A stretch of 64,000 bases of DNA from Microbulbifer sp. MKSA007 (GTDB taxonomy: Bacteria; Pseudomonadota; Gammaproteobacteria; Pseudomonadales; Cellvibrionaceae): contig CP128433.1 of NCBI GenBank assembly GCA_032615215.1, positions 1,261,501 through 1,325,500 of the forward strand. The letters are read 5' to 3'. Both the position numbers and the translations under genes were made by a program. The notes below the pieces were generated by a model. That model was not told where the DNA came from, did not search any database, and saw nothing but the letters and a program-made list of their open reading frames with translations. Of this stretch, positions 20,243 through 30,927 are shown in pieces (within the stretch, counting starts at the first letter, position 1; each line of letters starts with the position of its first letter).

Positions 20243-21837
20243 AGAGATGTACCTGTATTAGCGCTTTTAGCAGTAGGAGAGGATAAGCTTGCTGAAGTTT
20301 CCGGCCCTGTCTTTTCTATGACGACTTCTTCATTTTCAGGGGCCTGAAATTTTTGCATTGATTTAGCAATCGTAGGCTCGGCGATATCAAAGATAGGCTG
20401 GGGGCGGAGCCCGAAGATCACGAGAAGCACCGCCAGTGAAAGAAGCGCAGAGATCTCCCTGAGGCTTAGATCACTGACAGTTTTCCCCTCTGTAGCTGGT
20501 TTCAATTTGTCATTAAACTTGCCAAAGAAGACACGCTGCATCATCAATAGTGCATAGAGTGCTGCTCCAATAAGCCCAATTGCTGCAATAACCGTTAACC
20601 AGTGATTAGCTTTAAAGCTACCAACAAGCACCAGGAATTCGGCAACAAAATTACCCAGCCCAGGCAGTCCCAGCGAGGCAATGGCAAAGAAGAGTGCAAC
20701 GGCGGATAGCTTTGGCAGAAGAGGCCAGACACCGCCGAGCTGGCTCATATCCCGGGTATGGAGACGATGCTGTAGTGCGCCTACTAATGCGAAGAGTGCA
20801 GCGGTACTCAAGCCGTGGGCGATCATTTGCATCACTGCGCCCTGCAGGGCGATAGTATTCAGCGCGTAGAGCCCCAATAGAACAAATCCCATATGGCTCA
20901 CACTGGAATAGGCCACAAGTCTTTTCATATCCTTCTGAGCGAATGCCAGCGATGCGCCGTAGACCACACTGATGGCTCCAATGGTCATTGCAACCGGTGC
21001 AAAAGCTTGTGAACTCTCCGGGAATAAGGGCAGTGTAAAACGCAATAAACCATAGGCTCCTGTTTTCAACAGAATCGCCGCCAGCAGAATACTGCCGGCA
21101 GTAGGGGCCTGGGTATGGGCGTCAGGTAACCAGGTATGGAAGGGCAGCGCTGGCAACTTGACGATAAAGGCAATAAAAAATCCGAGCATTAACCAATAAG
21201 CTGCTGTTGCAGACAGTTGAGCACCCAACAAATCCATATAGTTAAAGGTCAGTTGCCCGCTATTCCGATAGTGGATAAATGCCAAGGCAACGATGGCAAT
21301 CAGCATTAACAAGCTGCTTGCCTGGGTGAAAATAAAGAACTTTATCGCAGCGTAGACTCTGCCCTCATAGCCCCAAACTGCAATCAACAGCAGCATGGGA
21401 ATCAGCATGACTTCCCAGAAGAAAAAGAATAAAAACAGGTCGATAGCGGTAAACACACCGACAATACCGGCCAGTGTCCACAGGTAGTTAAAATAAAAGA
21501 AGCCGCGCCGGAAGGTGACATCATTCCAGGTCATTACTAACCCAAAGATCCCCATCCCCATTGTCAGTAGCAGCATAAGAAAGCTGAGTCCATCAATCGC
21601 CAGATGGAAGCTGATCCCAAACCTGGGTATCCAGGATACCAAAAGGCTATCCCACCACTGACTGTCACCTGTAACAGCTGTGGACTCTGCCTGGGGGAAA
21701 TAGCTGATCAAGAGTAGGGATGCGATAATCAGGGAAACCAGGCTGATTAAGCGTCCACCCTCATAGAGATGTCTCTCTGCCAGCCAGGCTAATATTCCCC
21801 CAACAAATAAAATTATAATTATTGCCAGTAATGTCAT
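20239..21837 (-). CDS. nuoM: NADH-quinone oxidoreductase subunit M
   Basis: About 532 residues from the ATG at 21837, which overlaps the nuoL stop as ATGA; a longer frame to 21897 has no family support. Antiporter-like subunit with FFFFWEVMLIPMLLLI, LPFHTWLPDAHTQAPT and AYSSVSHMGFV. The C-terminal ~40 residues are a polar extension (AKSANTGTSL end) not usual in NuoM. Confidence 0.95.
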   Translation of the reverse strand: MTLLAIIIILFVGGILAWLAERHLYEGGRLISLVSLIIASLLLISYFPQAESTAVTGDSQWWDSLLVSWIPRFGISFHLAIDGLSFLMLLLTMGMGIFGLVMTWNDVTFRRGFFYFNYLWTLAGIVGVFTAIDLFLFFFFWEVMLIPMLLLIAVWGYEGRVYAAIKFFIFTQASSLLMLIAIVALAFIHYRNSGQLTFNYMDLLGAQLSATAAYWLMLGFFIAFIVKLPALPFHTWLPDAHTQAPTAGSILLAAILLKTGAYGLLRFTLPLFPESSQAFAPVAMTIGAISVVYGASLAFAQKDMKRLVAYSSVSHMGFVLLGLYALNTIALQGAVMQMIAHGLSTAALFALVGALQHRLHTRDMSQLGGVWPLLPKLSAVALFFAIASLGLPGLGNFVAEFLVLVGSFKANHWLTVIAAIGLIGAALYALLMMQRVFFGKFNDKLKPATEGKTVSDLSLREISALLSLAVLLVIFGLRPQPIFDIAEPTIAKSMQKFQAPENEEVVIEKTGPETSASLSSPTAKSANTGTSL

Positions 21838-23672
21838 AGAGCCACCAACAGGGCTAGGAATAAAATTGATCCGGCTACAAAGGTGGCCAGGTACCAACGT
21901 ATTTGGCCGTTTTGTGAAGAGCTGAGGGCGTTATTTAAATGTGCACTCAGCGAAGCGGTACCCTTGTAGATGCTGTCGATAATATCTTTGTGGTTAAGGG
22001 CGGTGATAAATTTAAAAGGTCTTACAAAGACCCGGTCATAGACCCAGTCAAAACCCCATCCCTTAAACCAAAACTGCATTAGTGGAGAGCGCTGCTCCCC
22101 AACTTTCTTCTCGAACAGGAACATTTTCCAAGCGATAAACAGGCCGATCAGCGGCATGGCAATGGCAATGGCTTCAATGACCCAGGAATGGTGTTCATCG
22201 GTTGGGGTGCCAAAGACTCCCTGGAGAGGCGGAGCGAGAATTCCACCAAATAGGGCAAGTACAGCGAGGATGCCCAAGGGAAGCATCATCACCGTGTTAT
22301 TAGCGTCTTTACAGTGTGAGGAGGCGCTGCCCTCACTGCCCAGAAATGCAAGAAACAGAACCCGGAAGCTATAAACCCCTGTGACCAGCGCTCCCAATAG
22401 ACCGGCAAGCCAGAGCAGGTTTACTCCTTGATGGTATTCATAGGCACTGAGCAAAATATGATCTTTGCTGTAGAAACCGGACGTAAATGGGAGCGCTGCC
22501 AGGCAGGCGCAACCGATGGTAAAGCAGATAAAGGTAAAGGGGATTTTGCGATAGAGGCCGCCCATGGCGAAGATATTCTGCTCGTGATGTACGCTGAGGA
22601 TTACTGACCCTGCGGAGAGGAAGAGCAGAGCCTTGAAGAAGGCGTGGGTCATCAAATGGAAGATGGCTCCTGACCAGGCACCCACACCCAGGGCCAGGAA
22701 CATATATCCAATCTGGGAGATGGTTGAATAGGCCAGGACCCGTTTGATATCACTTTGTGCGATAGCACTGAATCCGGAGATTAATAGAGTCAGAGCGCCG
22801 ACAATGGCTACAGCTGTCATGGCGGTTCCAGACAGCTGATAAAGCGGGTGCATGCGGGCGATCAAGTAGACCCCGGCCGTCACCATGGTGGCAGCGTGGA
22901 TAAGGGCGCTGACGGGAGTGGGGCCTGCCATCGCATCGGGAAGCCAGGTCTGGAGTGGAATCTGAGCTGACTTACCCACAGCGCCACCCAGTAACAGCAG
23001 CATAGCGATAGTGACAATTTGAGTATTGACCCCGGGATTCCCTGCTGCTGTGATGAGCTCCGGTATATTTAGTGTTGAGAACTCAAAGAACAATAGGAAC
23101 AAGCCGATCGCCATGGCAGTATCGCCGACACGGGTGACGATAAATGCTTTCTGCGCGGCCGCGCCGTTTGCGGGGTCCTTATACCAAAAGCCGATGAGCA
23201 AGTAGGAACAAAGACCAACGCCTTCCCATCCCAGATAGAGAAGTACCAGGTTGTCCGCCATTACAAGAATTAACATGGCAGAGACAAATAGATTCAGGTA
23301 GGAAAAGTAGCGGCGGAAATCCGGATCTTCACGCATATATCCGGCTGAGTATAAGTGAATAAGGAAGCCCACTCCGGTAATGATCATCAGCATTACCAGG
23401 GTTAGCCAGTCCACATGAAAGGTGAAGCCGAGTTGGAGGTCAGATACTCGCATCCACTGCCAAACTGACAGCGTGACGACCGATTCCGGGTTGCCCAGAA
23501 AGGTGGAGAGTGCGAGGTTAAAAACCAGAATCGCTGCGATTCCCACACTGCCCACCCCAATCAGGCTCACTAACTTTTGTGAGGGCTCCTTTTGTGTAAA
23601 GAGTGGAATGCTGATGAGGGTCAGGAAACCAAGAAAGGGAAGCAATGGTATCCAGGCTAGTGATCCGTTCAT
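21834..23672 (-). CDS. nuoL: NADH-quinone oxidoreductase subunit L
   Basis: 612 residues. Largest antiporter-like membrane subunit: YLGWEGVGLCSYLLIGFWY, QIPLQTWLPDAMAGPTPVSA and AYSTISQIGYM are conserved channel segments. The C terminus continues into the long lateral helix and final membrane anchor. Starts 2 bp after nuoK ends. Confidence 0.95.
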   Translation of the reverse strand: MNGSLAWIPLLPFLGFLTLISIPLFTQKEPSQKLVSLIGVGSVGIAAILVFNLALSTFLGNPESVVTLSVWQWMRVSDLQLGFTFHVDWLTLVMLMIITGVGFLIHLYSAGYMREDPDFRRYFSYLNLFVSAMLILVMADNLVLLYLGWEGVGLCSYLLIGFWYKDPANGAAAQKAFIVTRVGDTAMAIGLFLLFFEFSTLNIPELITAAGNPGVNTQIVTIAMLLLLGGAVGKSAQIPLQTWLPDAMAGPTPVSALIHAATMVTAGVYLIARMHPLYQLSGTAMTAVAIVGALTLLISGFSAIAQSDIKRVLAYSTISQIGYMFLALGVGAWSGAIFHLMTHAFFKALLFLSAGSVILSVHHEQNIFAMGGLYRKIPFTFICFTIGCACLAALPFTSGFYSKDHILLSAYEYHQGVNLLWLAGLLGALVTGVYSFRVLFLAFLGSEGSASSHCKDANNTVMMLPLGILAVLALFGGILAPPLQGVFGTPTDEHHSWVIEAIAIAMPLIGLFIAWKMFLFEKKVGEQRSPLMQFWFKGWGFDWVYDRVFVRPFKFITALNHKDIIDSIYKGTASLSAHLNNALSSSQNGQIRWYLATFVAGSILFLALLVAL

Positions 23673-23673
23673 A

Positions 23674-23991
23674 TTAACCCCTCAATCCATTGAGCTGGTC
23701 AATATCGACCGTGTGTTTGCGATAATAGAATTGCAAGACCAGCGCCAGTGCAATGGCTACTTCGGCAGCGGCCAGGGTGACAACAAAAACAAACATCACC
23801 TGCCCATCAGCATTGCCCCAGTGTGCGCCGGCGACAACAAACATTAATGCTGCGGCGTTGGTGCAGATTTCAATACACATCAGCATAAAAATAATATTTC
23901 TTCGGATGAGTAATCCGGCTAACCCCAAGCAAAACAGAATGGAGGCCAACAGCACGCCAGCCTCCAAACCAGGTGCAGATTCGATAGGCAT
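23674..23991 (-). CDS. nuoK: NADH-quinone oxidoreductase subunit K
   Basis: 105 residues from the ATG at 23991 (MPIESAPGLEAG), close to the family's ~100; a longer frame would overlap nuoJ. Three membrane helices with the conserved glutamates in MLMCIEICTNAA and AAAEVAIALAL, which belong to the proton path. Confidence 0.94.
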   Translation of the reverse strand: MPIESAPGLEAGVLLASILFCLGLAGLLIRRNIIFMLMCIEICTNAAALMFVVAGAHWGNADGQVMFVFVVTLAAAEVAIALALVLQFYYRKHTVDIDQLNGLRG

Positions 23992-23995
23992 AGCT

Positions 23996-24505
23996 TCACT
24001 CCGGTTTAACTGTTCTTCTGTGTCGGGCGAGGTGAAAAGCTCCAACAAGCCCTGCCAAGAGCAGCATTGAAGCCAGTTCGACAGCGAGAACGTAATGACT
24101 AAAAAGTGCGATACCGACCTGTTTGGGCCCGATATAGTGATAGGTTTGCTCTGAAGGAATTTGCCCGCTACTAACCAGCAGAAGTAACTGGATTAACAAA
24201 ATGGCTGATAGAAGGGCTGGGCCAATCCAGGTGTGGGGTTGTAACCAGGCTAGCTCCTGTGCAACTGAAGCGTCTCCCTGGTTGAGCATCATGATGACAA
24301 AAATAATCAATACCATGATGGCGCCGGCATAAATAATAACTTCCAAAGCTGCTGCCAGGGGAGCGCCAAACTGGTAGAAAATAACGGCAACCGATAAAAG
24401 TGAAGTGACAAGATAAAGTAGCGCGTGGACCGCGTTCTTGTGAAAGATAACCATGGCGGTTGAGACAATGGCAACCGCAGCGGTTAAGTAGAAAATGTAA
24501 TTCAC
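23996..24505 (-). CDS. nuoJ: NADH-quinone oxidoreductase subunit J
   Basis: 169 residues, five membrane helices, with the conserved YAGAIMVLIIFVIMML helix near residue 60. The stop is 4 bp before the nuoK start. Membrane arm subunit. Confidence 0.94.
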   Translation of the reverse strand: MNYIFYLTAAVAIVSTAMVIFHKNAVHALLYLVTSLLSVAVIFYQFGAPLAAALEVIIYAGAIMVLIIFVIMMLNQGDASVAQELAWLQPHTWIGPALLSAILLIQLLLLVSSGQIPSEQTYHYIGPKQVGIALFSHYVLAVELASMLLLAGLVGAFHLARHRRTVKPE

Positions 24506-24542
24506 TGGGAAAACCTCTTTTTAGTTATTAGCCTTATTGAAA

Positions 24543-25061
24543 TCAGAGATTTAGGCTTTTTACATTAATGGGCTCGGCCTCATTTTGAGCTTCGCCCTTG
24601 TCCTTTCCTGAGATGGCCTTTCCTGCAATTTGATAAAAGCTGTAGTCGTGATACTTACCGGGGCCACTGATTAGAAGATCTTCCTTTTCGTACACCATGT
24701 TTTGCCGGTCGTACTCACACATCTCAAAGTCAGGTGTTAGCTGAATGGCATAGGTTGGGCAGGCATCTTCACAAAGCCCACACATAATGCAGCGGGAAAA
24801 ATTGATACGAAAATATTCGGGGCGCCAGCGGCCGTCTGGATCTTCTGTTTTTTGCAGTGAAATACAATCAGGAGGGCAGGCAACGGCGCAGAGATTACAG
24901 GCAACGCAGCGCTCGTCACCGTTGGGATCTCGGGTGAGCACGATCCTGCCGCGATATCTGGGTGCCAGGTAGGGCTTTTGGTCGGGGTATTGTACGGTAA
25001 CGTTCTTCCGGAACAGGTGTTTAAATACCAACCACATGCTGCGAATTTGGCTTGAAATCAT
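24543..25061 (-). CDS. nuoI: NADH-quinone oxidoreductase subunit I
   Basis: 172 residues. Two ferredoxin-type [4Fe-4S] motifs, CVACNLCAVACP and CIMCGLCEDACP, carry electrons (clusters N6a/N6b) towards NuoB. No membrane segment beyond the N-terminal amphipathic helix. Normal length. Confidence 0.95.
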   Translation of the reverse strand: MISSQIRSMWLVFKHLFRKNVTVQYPDQKPYLAPRYRGRIVLTRDPNGDERCVACNLCAVACPPDCISLQKTEDPDGRWRPEYFRINFSRCIMCGLCEDACPTYAIQLTPDFEMCEYDRQNMVYEKEDLLISGPGKYHDYSFYQIAGKAISGKDKGEAQNEAEPINVKSLNL

Positions 25062-25092
25062 TTCTTTGGCCTCGCACGCTTATTTTAATTTT

Positions 25093-26049
25093 CTAGGCTG
25101 TCCACAAAAGTACCGCTGCGGTAGCCAGTAGATTGATCAGGGCCAGAGGTAGCATGACCTTCCAGCCGAATTTCATTAATTGGTCGTAGCGGGGGCGTGG
25201 AATCGCCGCCCTTAAAAGAATAAAAACACCAACCAGAATGGCAGTCTTCAGGCAAAACCAAATAAATGGGGGTAGTAGGGGGCCGTGCCACCCACCGAGA
25301 AACAGGGTGGTGATTAGTGCTGAAATTAGGATTACTGCCAGATATTCACCCACAAAGAACATGCCGAACTTCATACCGGAGTATTCGGTATGGAATCCCG
25401 CAGTCAGTTCGTGCTCAGCTTCCGGAAGATCAAATGGAGTTCTGCGGCTCTCGGCAATACCGGCAATAAAGAAAACAATAAAACCCAGAAATTGAGGGAT
25501 GATAAACCAACCATCTGCCTGGGCATTAACAATCTCGCGCAGATTGAAACTGCCTGAGAGCATAACAACGCCCATCAGGCTCAAACCCATAAATACTTCA
25601 TAGGACACGGTTTGAGCGGCAGCCCTTAGCCCACCGAGCAGAGCATATTTATTATTTGATGCATATCCCCCAAGAATTACGCTATAGACCGCAATAGAAC
25701 TCATAGCCAGCACAAACAGTAATCCGATATTCAGGTCGGTGACCCCAATATTGGGCGATATGGGCACTACGGCAAAGGCAATCAACATGGTTGCCATAAC
25801 TACGGTGGGTGCCAGTACAAATACGGGAATATCTGCAAATTTCGGGGTGAAATCTTCCTTAAAGAACAGCTTGATCATATCTGCCATAACTTGCAGGGTG
25901 CCAAATTTTCCCACCCGGTTAGGGCCTGGGCGATCTTGCCAAAAGCCCAATAGGCGGCGCTCGCCCCAAGTTAAAATGGCTGCTAGCAGCACGGTAACAA
26001 TCAATACACCGAAAATATTGAGCAATATGATCCAGATATTGGTGCTCAT
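25093..26049 (-). CDS. nuoH: NADH-quinone oxidoreductase subunit H
   Basis: 318 residues, eight membrane helices. Quinone-chamber motifs WGERRLLGFWQDRPGPNRVG and ESRRTPFDLPEAEHEL are intact. Ends 31 bp upstream of nuoI; starts 3 bp after the nuoG stop. Confidence 0.95.
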   Translation of the reverse strand: MSTNIWIILLNIFGVLIVTVLLAAILTWGERRLLGFWQDRPGPNRVGKFGTLQVMADMIKLFFKEDFTPKFADIPVFVLAPTVVMATMLIAFAVVPISPNIGVTDLNIGLLFVLAMSSIAVYSVILGGYASNNKYALLGGLRAAAQTVSYEVFMGLSLMGVVMLSGSFNLREIVNAQADGWFIIPQFLGFIVFFIAGIAESRRTPFDLPEAEHELTAGFHTEYSGMKFGMFFVGEYLAVILISALITTLFLGGWHGPLLPPFIWFCLKTAILVGVFILLRAAIPRPRYDQLMKFGWKVMLPLALINLLATAAVLLWTA

Positions 26050-26051
26050 AA

Positions 26052-28895
26052 TTAGTCCTCTTGCCCGATTGTGGAGCTTTCTTCCACTGGCAACAGATTG
26101 GCGCCTCCCGGTAATACAGGGGCAAGAATTTCAAGCCCTGGAAGACCATAAGGCACACCCAGGCTGCCCGAAGGTTGGCTATCAGAGATAACCACACTGC
26201 CCCGGAAAATACCGCTATTGGTGTCTAACGCCACTGTGTCTCCCTGGTTGAGGTTGGCACTTTCGGCATCACCGCGATTTAAAGTAAAGAATGGCTTATC
26301 GATCACTGTAGCGATGGCCATTGCGCGGTTACTGAGCTCTTCCGAACCAAACATTCGGTAAATCGGCAGTGTCGCTAGACTGTGGTTATCGCTATCTCTA
26401 TCGCCATCGGAGGCTGTGGGCAAGGACCAATCCGAAAGTACTTGCTCTTGTCTCTGGATGTATTTGCCCGAGGCACCACCACGGCGTTCGCCACCCACTT
26501 CCTGCTGAAACTTGAAAATTGATTGGTTGGAGTTCCATCCGGGAGACCAGATATTGGCTTGCAGCGGTGACCGGTTTGGGTTGTGCACACCTTCCATGCT
26601 AAAGCTCATAGGAGCATCGGGGTCTTGGTGTGGAGGCTCCTCTGAGACATGTTCCTCTGCGTGAATAGCCGTGCGCCCACTGTAGCGAGCGGTCTGTCGA
26701 GCAACCTTGAGCCCGTCAATTCGGAAGTTTTCATCCGGCCCTAAATCTTTGATGACCTTGAGTGAAGAAACACTTTCTGCTAGGGAATCGGTGATATCTG
26801 GGCAGTGATTCCAATTGATAATAGTGTCGATACTCTCGGAGTGTTCTGTGGAAAAACCAGCGGCATCTACCAGCCAGCGCCAGCTCTCCTGGATATACCC
26901 AGTGCCTTCATAGACCGCATAAAATCGCTGTGCCAAACCAGTATTGTTAACAAATGTCCCTTGGGATTCAGCCGTTGCGGATACAGGAAAGATTAAGTCG
27001 GCATGTTTGGCGGTTTCATTGAGCAGGGTATCCAGCAGAATGATATGGTCGACGCTGGCAAACAGACTGTTTAACTCTTCGCTCGCGATTCTTAAGGAGA
27101 GGTCATTCTCCAGAATCACTAGGGTTTTATCGATATTGGTTTTGTCATTCTTGAGTTCAGTGATCAGATGCTCAAGGGAACCGGTTTCGGGCTCAAACAG
27201 CTGAATAACTCCCAAGCTATTAGCCTCTTCACAACACAAGTATAGAGAAGTAGGTTTGCCATTTTTTTCCGCCAGTGCACTGGCGATTTTGGCTGCGCTG
27301 TGGGTAAGGTGGATATTTTTGCTGCTGGTTCCAGAGATGATCACTGGGTTCTTGGCCGCAGTTAATATTGCAGAGATTCTTTCAGCTTCCTCCAGATTCT
27401 CTGCATTCAGTGAAGTTTTGTTGCTTTTAACCTCCAGAATATTATTGGCAATTGCCTGGCCGATTTGGGCAGCCTGTTCCGGCAGGGTATAGATCGCTTT
27501 ACAGGTAATATCTGAGATCTGATTGAGTTCGGTGCCGATAAAAATAATCGGGCTGGGTTCACCCTCTAATTGTCGAACAGAAGCATCCTGCCACAAGGGT
27601 ATTCTTAATGATTCAGCTTGTTCTTTTTGGCGGCTCCGTGCTGCTTGGCGAACTGCCAGGGCAACCCTGGGGGCTGTGTTGTAGATATCTTCTCCGAGTA
27701 TCAATACAACATCTGAATTTTCTATCTCAGGGATGGTCGGGCTGTGGATATTGGCATCGCTCTGAATTCTATCGACAAGGTGTAGTAGCTGCATATCCCG
27801 CTGGTTGAGGCCAGAGAAGAAGTTATCCCGCCCTACAAACTTTAATAGGGCGAAGTTATTTTCCAATGATGCCCTGGGTGAACCTATGCCTATTAAGTGA
27901 TGCTCACCTCTTTGCGCAGATGCGAGTTTTTCTGAAAGTGAGAACACCGCGTCCTTGGGAGAAACCTCTTTGTGCAAACGTTCATCAGTTTCTGCTGTAG
28001 AGCTAATCACATCATCTTTGCGCGCAGAAAGTACTTGGGTTATCCGGCTCTTACTGTTGACATATTCGTATCCAAAGCGCCCCCGATCGCAGAGAAAATA
28101 GCCGTTGATATCGTGGTGATATAAGTTGACCACACGGCGCAACATCGGGTCTTGGTTGTTGCCGGATTCCCTCGCTCCAGGCGCGGTGTTGCAACCCACG
28201 GCACAGTGTTCACAGACTGAGGCAGCTGTTTGCAAATCCCATTTTCGGACAAAGTGCTGGCTGAAGGTCTTATCGGTAAATACTCCGGTGGGGCACACTT
28301 CGACAAGGTTCCCACTAAAACCATTTTCCAGCATGCCCTCGGTATTGCGGCCAAAAAAGACCTGGTGATTGCGACCCAGTGCTTGCAAATCCTCGCCGCC
28401 GGCATAGTCGTGATAGAACCTGACACATCGATAGCAGGTAATACAGCGATTCATTTCGTGATTGATAAAGGGGCCGAGATACTGGTTTCGGTGGGTGCGC
28501 TTGGTACCCTGATAGCGGCGCATGGTATGACCGGACATTTCAGTCATATCCTGTAAGTGGCACTCGCCGCCCTCCTCACAAACCGGGCAATCGTGAGGGT
28601 GGTTGGTCATCAAGTCTTCTATCACAGAACCGCGAAAATCTTTCGCGGCTTCCAAACTGACACTGTAAATACCGCCGTCTTTTATCGGCGTCATACAGCT
28701 CATAATCAACCGGCCCCGTTGATCTTCGCTGTCCTTATGCTCGATAACCGCACATTGGCGGCAGGCGCCAACAGAACCCATGGCGGGGTGCCAGCAAAAA
28801 TAGGGGACATTCAAACCCAGGGACAGGCAGGCAGTGAGCAGGTTTTGATCTCCATCAACCTGGTATTTATTACCGTCTATTGTGATGGTTGGCAT
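26052..28895 (-). CDS. nuoG: NADH-quinone oxidoreductase subunit G
   Basis: 947 residues. N-terminal [2Fe-2S] ferredoxin domain (YFCWHPAMGSVGACRQCAV), the His-Cys [4Fe-4S] site (HPHDCPVCEEGGECHLQDMT), two further 4Fe-4S-type cysteine sets (RCITCYRCVRFY; CEHCAVGCNTAPG), then a molybdopterin-oxidoreductase-like domain without cofactor. A ~100-residue polar insert near residues 745-830 is rich in charged residues. Confidence 0.94.
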   Translation of the reverse strand: MPTITIDGNKYQVDGDQNLLTACLSLGLNVPYFCWHPAMGSVGACRQCAVIEHKDSEDQRGRLIMSCMTPIKDGGIYSVSLEAAKDFRGSVIEDLMTNHPHDCPVCEEGGECHLQDMTEMSGHTMRRYQGTKRTHRNQYLGPFINHEMNRCITCYRCVRFYHDYAGGEDLQALGRNHQVFFGRNTEGMLENGFSGNLVEVCPTGVFTDKTFSQHFVRKWDLQTAASVCEHCAVGCNTAPGARESGNNQDPMLRRVVNLYHHDINGYFLCDRGRFGYEYVNSKSRITQVLSARKDDVISSTAETDERLHKEVSPKDAVFSLSEKLASAQRGEHHLIGIGSPRASLENNFALLKFVGRDNFFSGLNQRDMQLLHLVDRIQSDANIHSPTIPEIENSDVVLILGEDIYNTAPRVALAVRQAARSRQKEQAESLRIPLWQDASVRQLEGEPSPIIFIGTELNQISDITCKAIYTLPEQAAQIGQAIANNILEVKSNKTSLNAENLEEAERISAILTAAKNPVIISGTSSKNIHLTHSAAKIASALAEKNGKPTSLYLCCEEANSLGVIQLFEPETGSLEHLITELKNDKTNIDKTLVILENDLSLRIASEELNSLFASVDHIILLDTLLNETAKHADLIFPVSATAESQGTFVNNTGLAQRFYAVYEGTGYIQESWRWLVDAAGFSTEHSESIDTIINWNHCPDITDSLAESVSSLKVIKDLGPDENFRIDGLKVARQTARYSGRTAIHAEEHVSEEPPHQDPDAPMSFSMEGVHNPNRSPLQANIWSPGWNSNQSIFKFQQEVGGERRGGASGKYIQRQEQVLSDWSLPTASDGDRDSDNHSLATLPIYRMFGSEELSNRAMAIATVIDKPFFTLNRGDAESANLNQGDTVALDTNSGIFRGSVVISDSQPSGSLGVPYGLPGLEILAPVLPGGANLLPVEESSTIGQED

Positions 28896-28964
28896 TTGAA
28901 ATCCATTTTCTTTTTATTAATGCTTTCAGGGGCAGGGTTGTTGTACTAAGTTAGTCGCGCTAAT

Positions 28965-30238
28965 TTATTGGTAGGGGCAACAACCGCCTTCAATATGGTC
29001 GATAAAATCCTGTTCAAAAAGTTTTAACGCGCTTTGTATCGGCTCGGCGGCACCGGGAGCCAGGGCGCAAAAAGTATTGCCGGGGCCGATACGCTCGCAC
29101 TGTTCCCTGAGGAGTTCCAAGTCTTCTTTAGTCCCCTGGCCAGACTCTATTCTCTCCAGAATTTTGACGGCCCAGGGCAAGCCGTCCCGACAGGGGGTAC
29201 ACCAGCCACAAGATTCCCGCGCGAAGAACTGGGTCAGGTTCAGTACCAGGCCTACAGGGCAGGTTTTATCGTCGAGCACGGTGATCGTGCCGGTCCCCAT
29301 ACGGCTGCCGGCCTTGCCGATAACGTCGTAATCCATGGGAAGATCGAGGTGGTCCGGGCCGAGGAAGTCGGTCGATCCTCCACCGGGAAGAATGCCCTTC
29401 AGTTGCAGGCCATCTTTCATGCCACCGGCATGTTGTTCAATAATTTCGCGAATGGGCGTCCCCATTGGGAGTTCCCAAGCCCCTGGATTATTAACCTTGC
29501 CGCTAACACCAAATATTTTGCTTCCCGCATCGTTACCCCGGCTAAGGTTTTTGTACCACTCCACGCCGTGGCTAATTAAATGGGGGAGGTTGCACAAGGT
29601 CTCTACATTGTTAACGACAGTGGGTTTGCCCCAAAGCCCGCTGACCTGTGGAAAGGGGGCTTGGCGCGGGGAATGGCCCGCTTGCCTTCAAGAGCGTTTA
29701 GCAGTGCGGTTTCTTCACCACAGATATAGTTACCGGCGCTGCGGTGCAGGCAGATCTCCAGATTAAAGCCACTGTCGAAAATATTTTCGCCAATCATGCC
29801 CTGCTGCTTGGCTTCATCGATTGCCTGTTCGAGCCGGTTTGCAGCCAGGTGGTATTCACCACGAATAAAAATATAGGCGTGAGAGGCGCCAATGGCATAG
29901 GCGGCTATAGCCATTCCCTCAAGGAGGAGGTGAGGATCTCGCTCCATTAGCAATCGGTCTTTGAAGGCGCCGGGTTCCATTTCATCGGCGTTACAGACAA
30001 CGTACTTTTGCTTGGGCGAATCTTCACCCCTAGGTACAAAACTCCACTTCAGCCCAGTGTTAAACCCCGCTCCACCACGTCCGCGCAGGCCTGCATCTTT
30101 TACTTCGTTGATAATATCGTCCGGTACCATGGTGATGGCTTTGCGCCAGCCCTGGTAGCCGTCGTTTTCCACATATTGCTCTATAGTGGCGGCAATATTT
30201 TCACTGGAAATATTTTTAGTCAGTGGATTTGTCAGCAT
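28965..30238 (-). CDS. nuoF: NADH-quinone oxidoreductase subunit F (apparent frameshift)
   Basis: FMN/NADH-binding subunit read in two frames. The 5' part (30238-29603) has the FMN loop GRGGAGFNTGLKW and NADEMEPGAFKDR. The 3' part (29597-28965) has the [4Fe-4S] motif ESCGWCTPCRDG. One extra C near 29655 restores KPPFPQVSGLWGKPTVVNN, the family sequence. The start overlaps nuoE's end by 23 bp. An essential-type subunit broken by one base is best explained by a sequencing indel. Confidence 0.9.
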
Positions 30239-30782
30239 GGTATTTTTTCTTCTTATCGATTAATTCATCAATACCTTTCTCATCCAAGTGGCGGTGCATT
30301 TCCTCGCCAAGCATAAGGACTGGGGCTTTGTCACAATCTCCCAGGCAGGGCGTTTCCAGCAGGGTGAAAATCCCATCTTCGGAGGTCTCCCCAGGCTGGA
30401 TATTTAAGCGCTCAGATATTTTTTTCTGCAAATTATCGCAACCCATAATCCAGCAGCTAGAGCTTTTGCACAGGTAGATCACTTCCTTGCCTACTGGTTG
30501 GCGGAAAATCAACTGGAAGTAGGTGGCGACACTCTCAAGTTCTGCAACGGGAATATCCAGATAATTGGAAATTGCCTGGAGGCTCTCATCGGAAATCCAG
30601 CCGCGATGTTTCTGTACAATCCGCAACGCCTCGAGCCCCACTGAAGTTTTCTCGTGGTAGTGGGTGGCTTCCTGATCAATCTCCTCTTTTTCTTGTACTG
30701 TTAAGGTCGCCAGGTTGTCTGCTGAATTGCTATTGCCTTGCTCCATTACTTCAATCAATTCCGGTTCTAATAAGCTGGACAT
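30216..30782 (-). CDS. nuoE: NADH-quinone oxidoreductase subunit E
   Basis: 188 residues. Thioredoxin-like [2Fe-2S] subunit: ligands in LCKSSSCWIMG and TPCLGDCDKAPV. It passes electrons from FMN to cluster N1a. An N-terminal extension of ~25 residues precedes the conserved helical part. Confidence 0.94.
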   Translation of the reverse strand: MSSLLEPELIEVMEQGNSNSADNLATLTVQEKEEIDQEATHYHEKTSVGLEALRIVQKHRGWISDESLQAISNYLDIPVAELESVATYFQLIFRQPVGKEVIYLCKSSSCWIMGCDNLQKKISERLNIQPGETSEDGIFTLLETPCLGDCDKAPVLMLGEEMHRHLDEKGIDELIDKKKKYHADKSTD

Positions 30783-30927
30783 AGTCGCCCCCGAGATAGA
30801 ACTTGCGGAGGTTTCGTTGAGGCGCTGCTGCCATCTGTGTGTGCGATGACTGAAACGCTGGGTGTATTTCCGTGCACTTTTCTACTCCGCTGCTGTACGG
30901 CCCTGTGCCTGCCGTAGTTTTTTATTG

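Noticed and set aside
29603..30238. nuoF and nuoCD as true pseudogenes
   Set aside because: All other complex I subunits are intact and each break is repaired by one base, mostly in a homopolymer, which fits sequencing error better.
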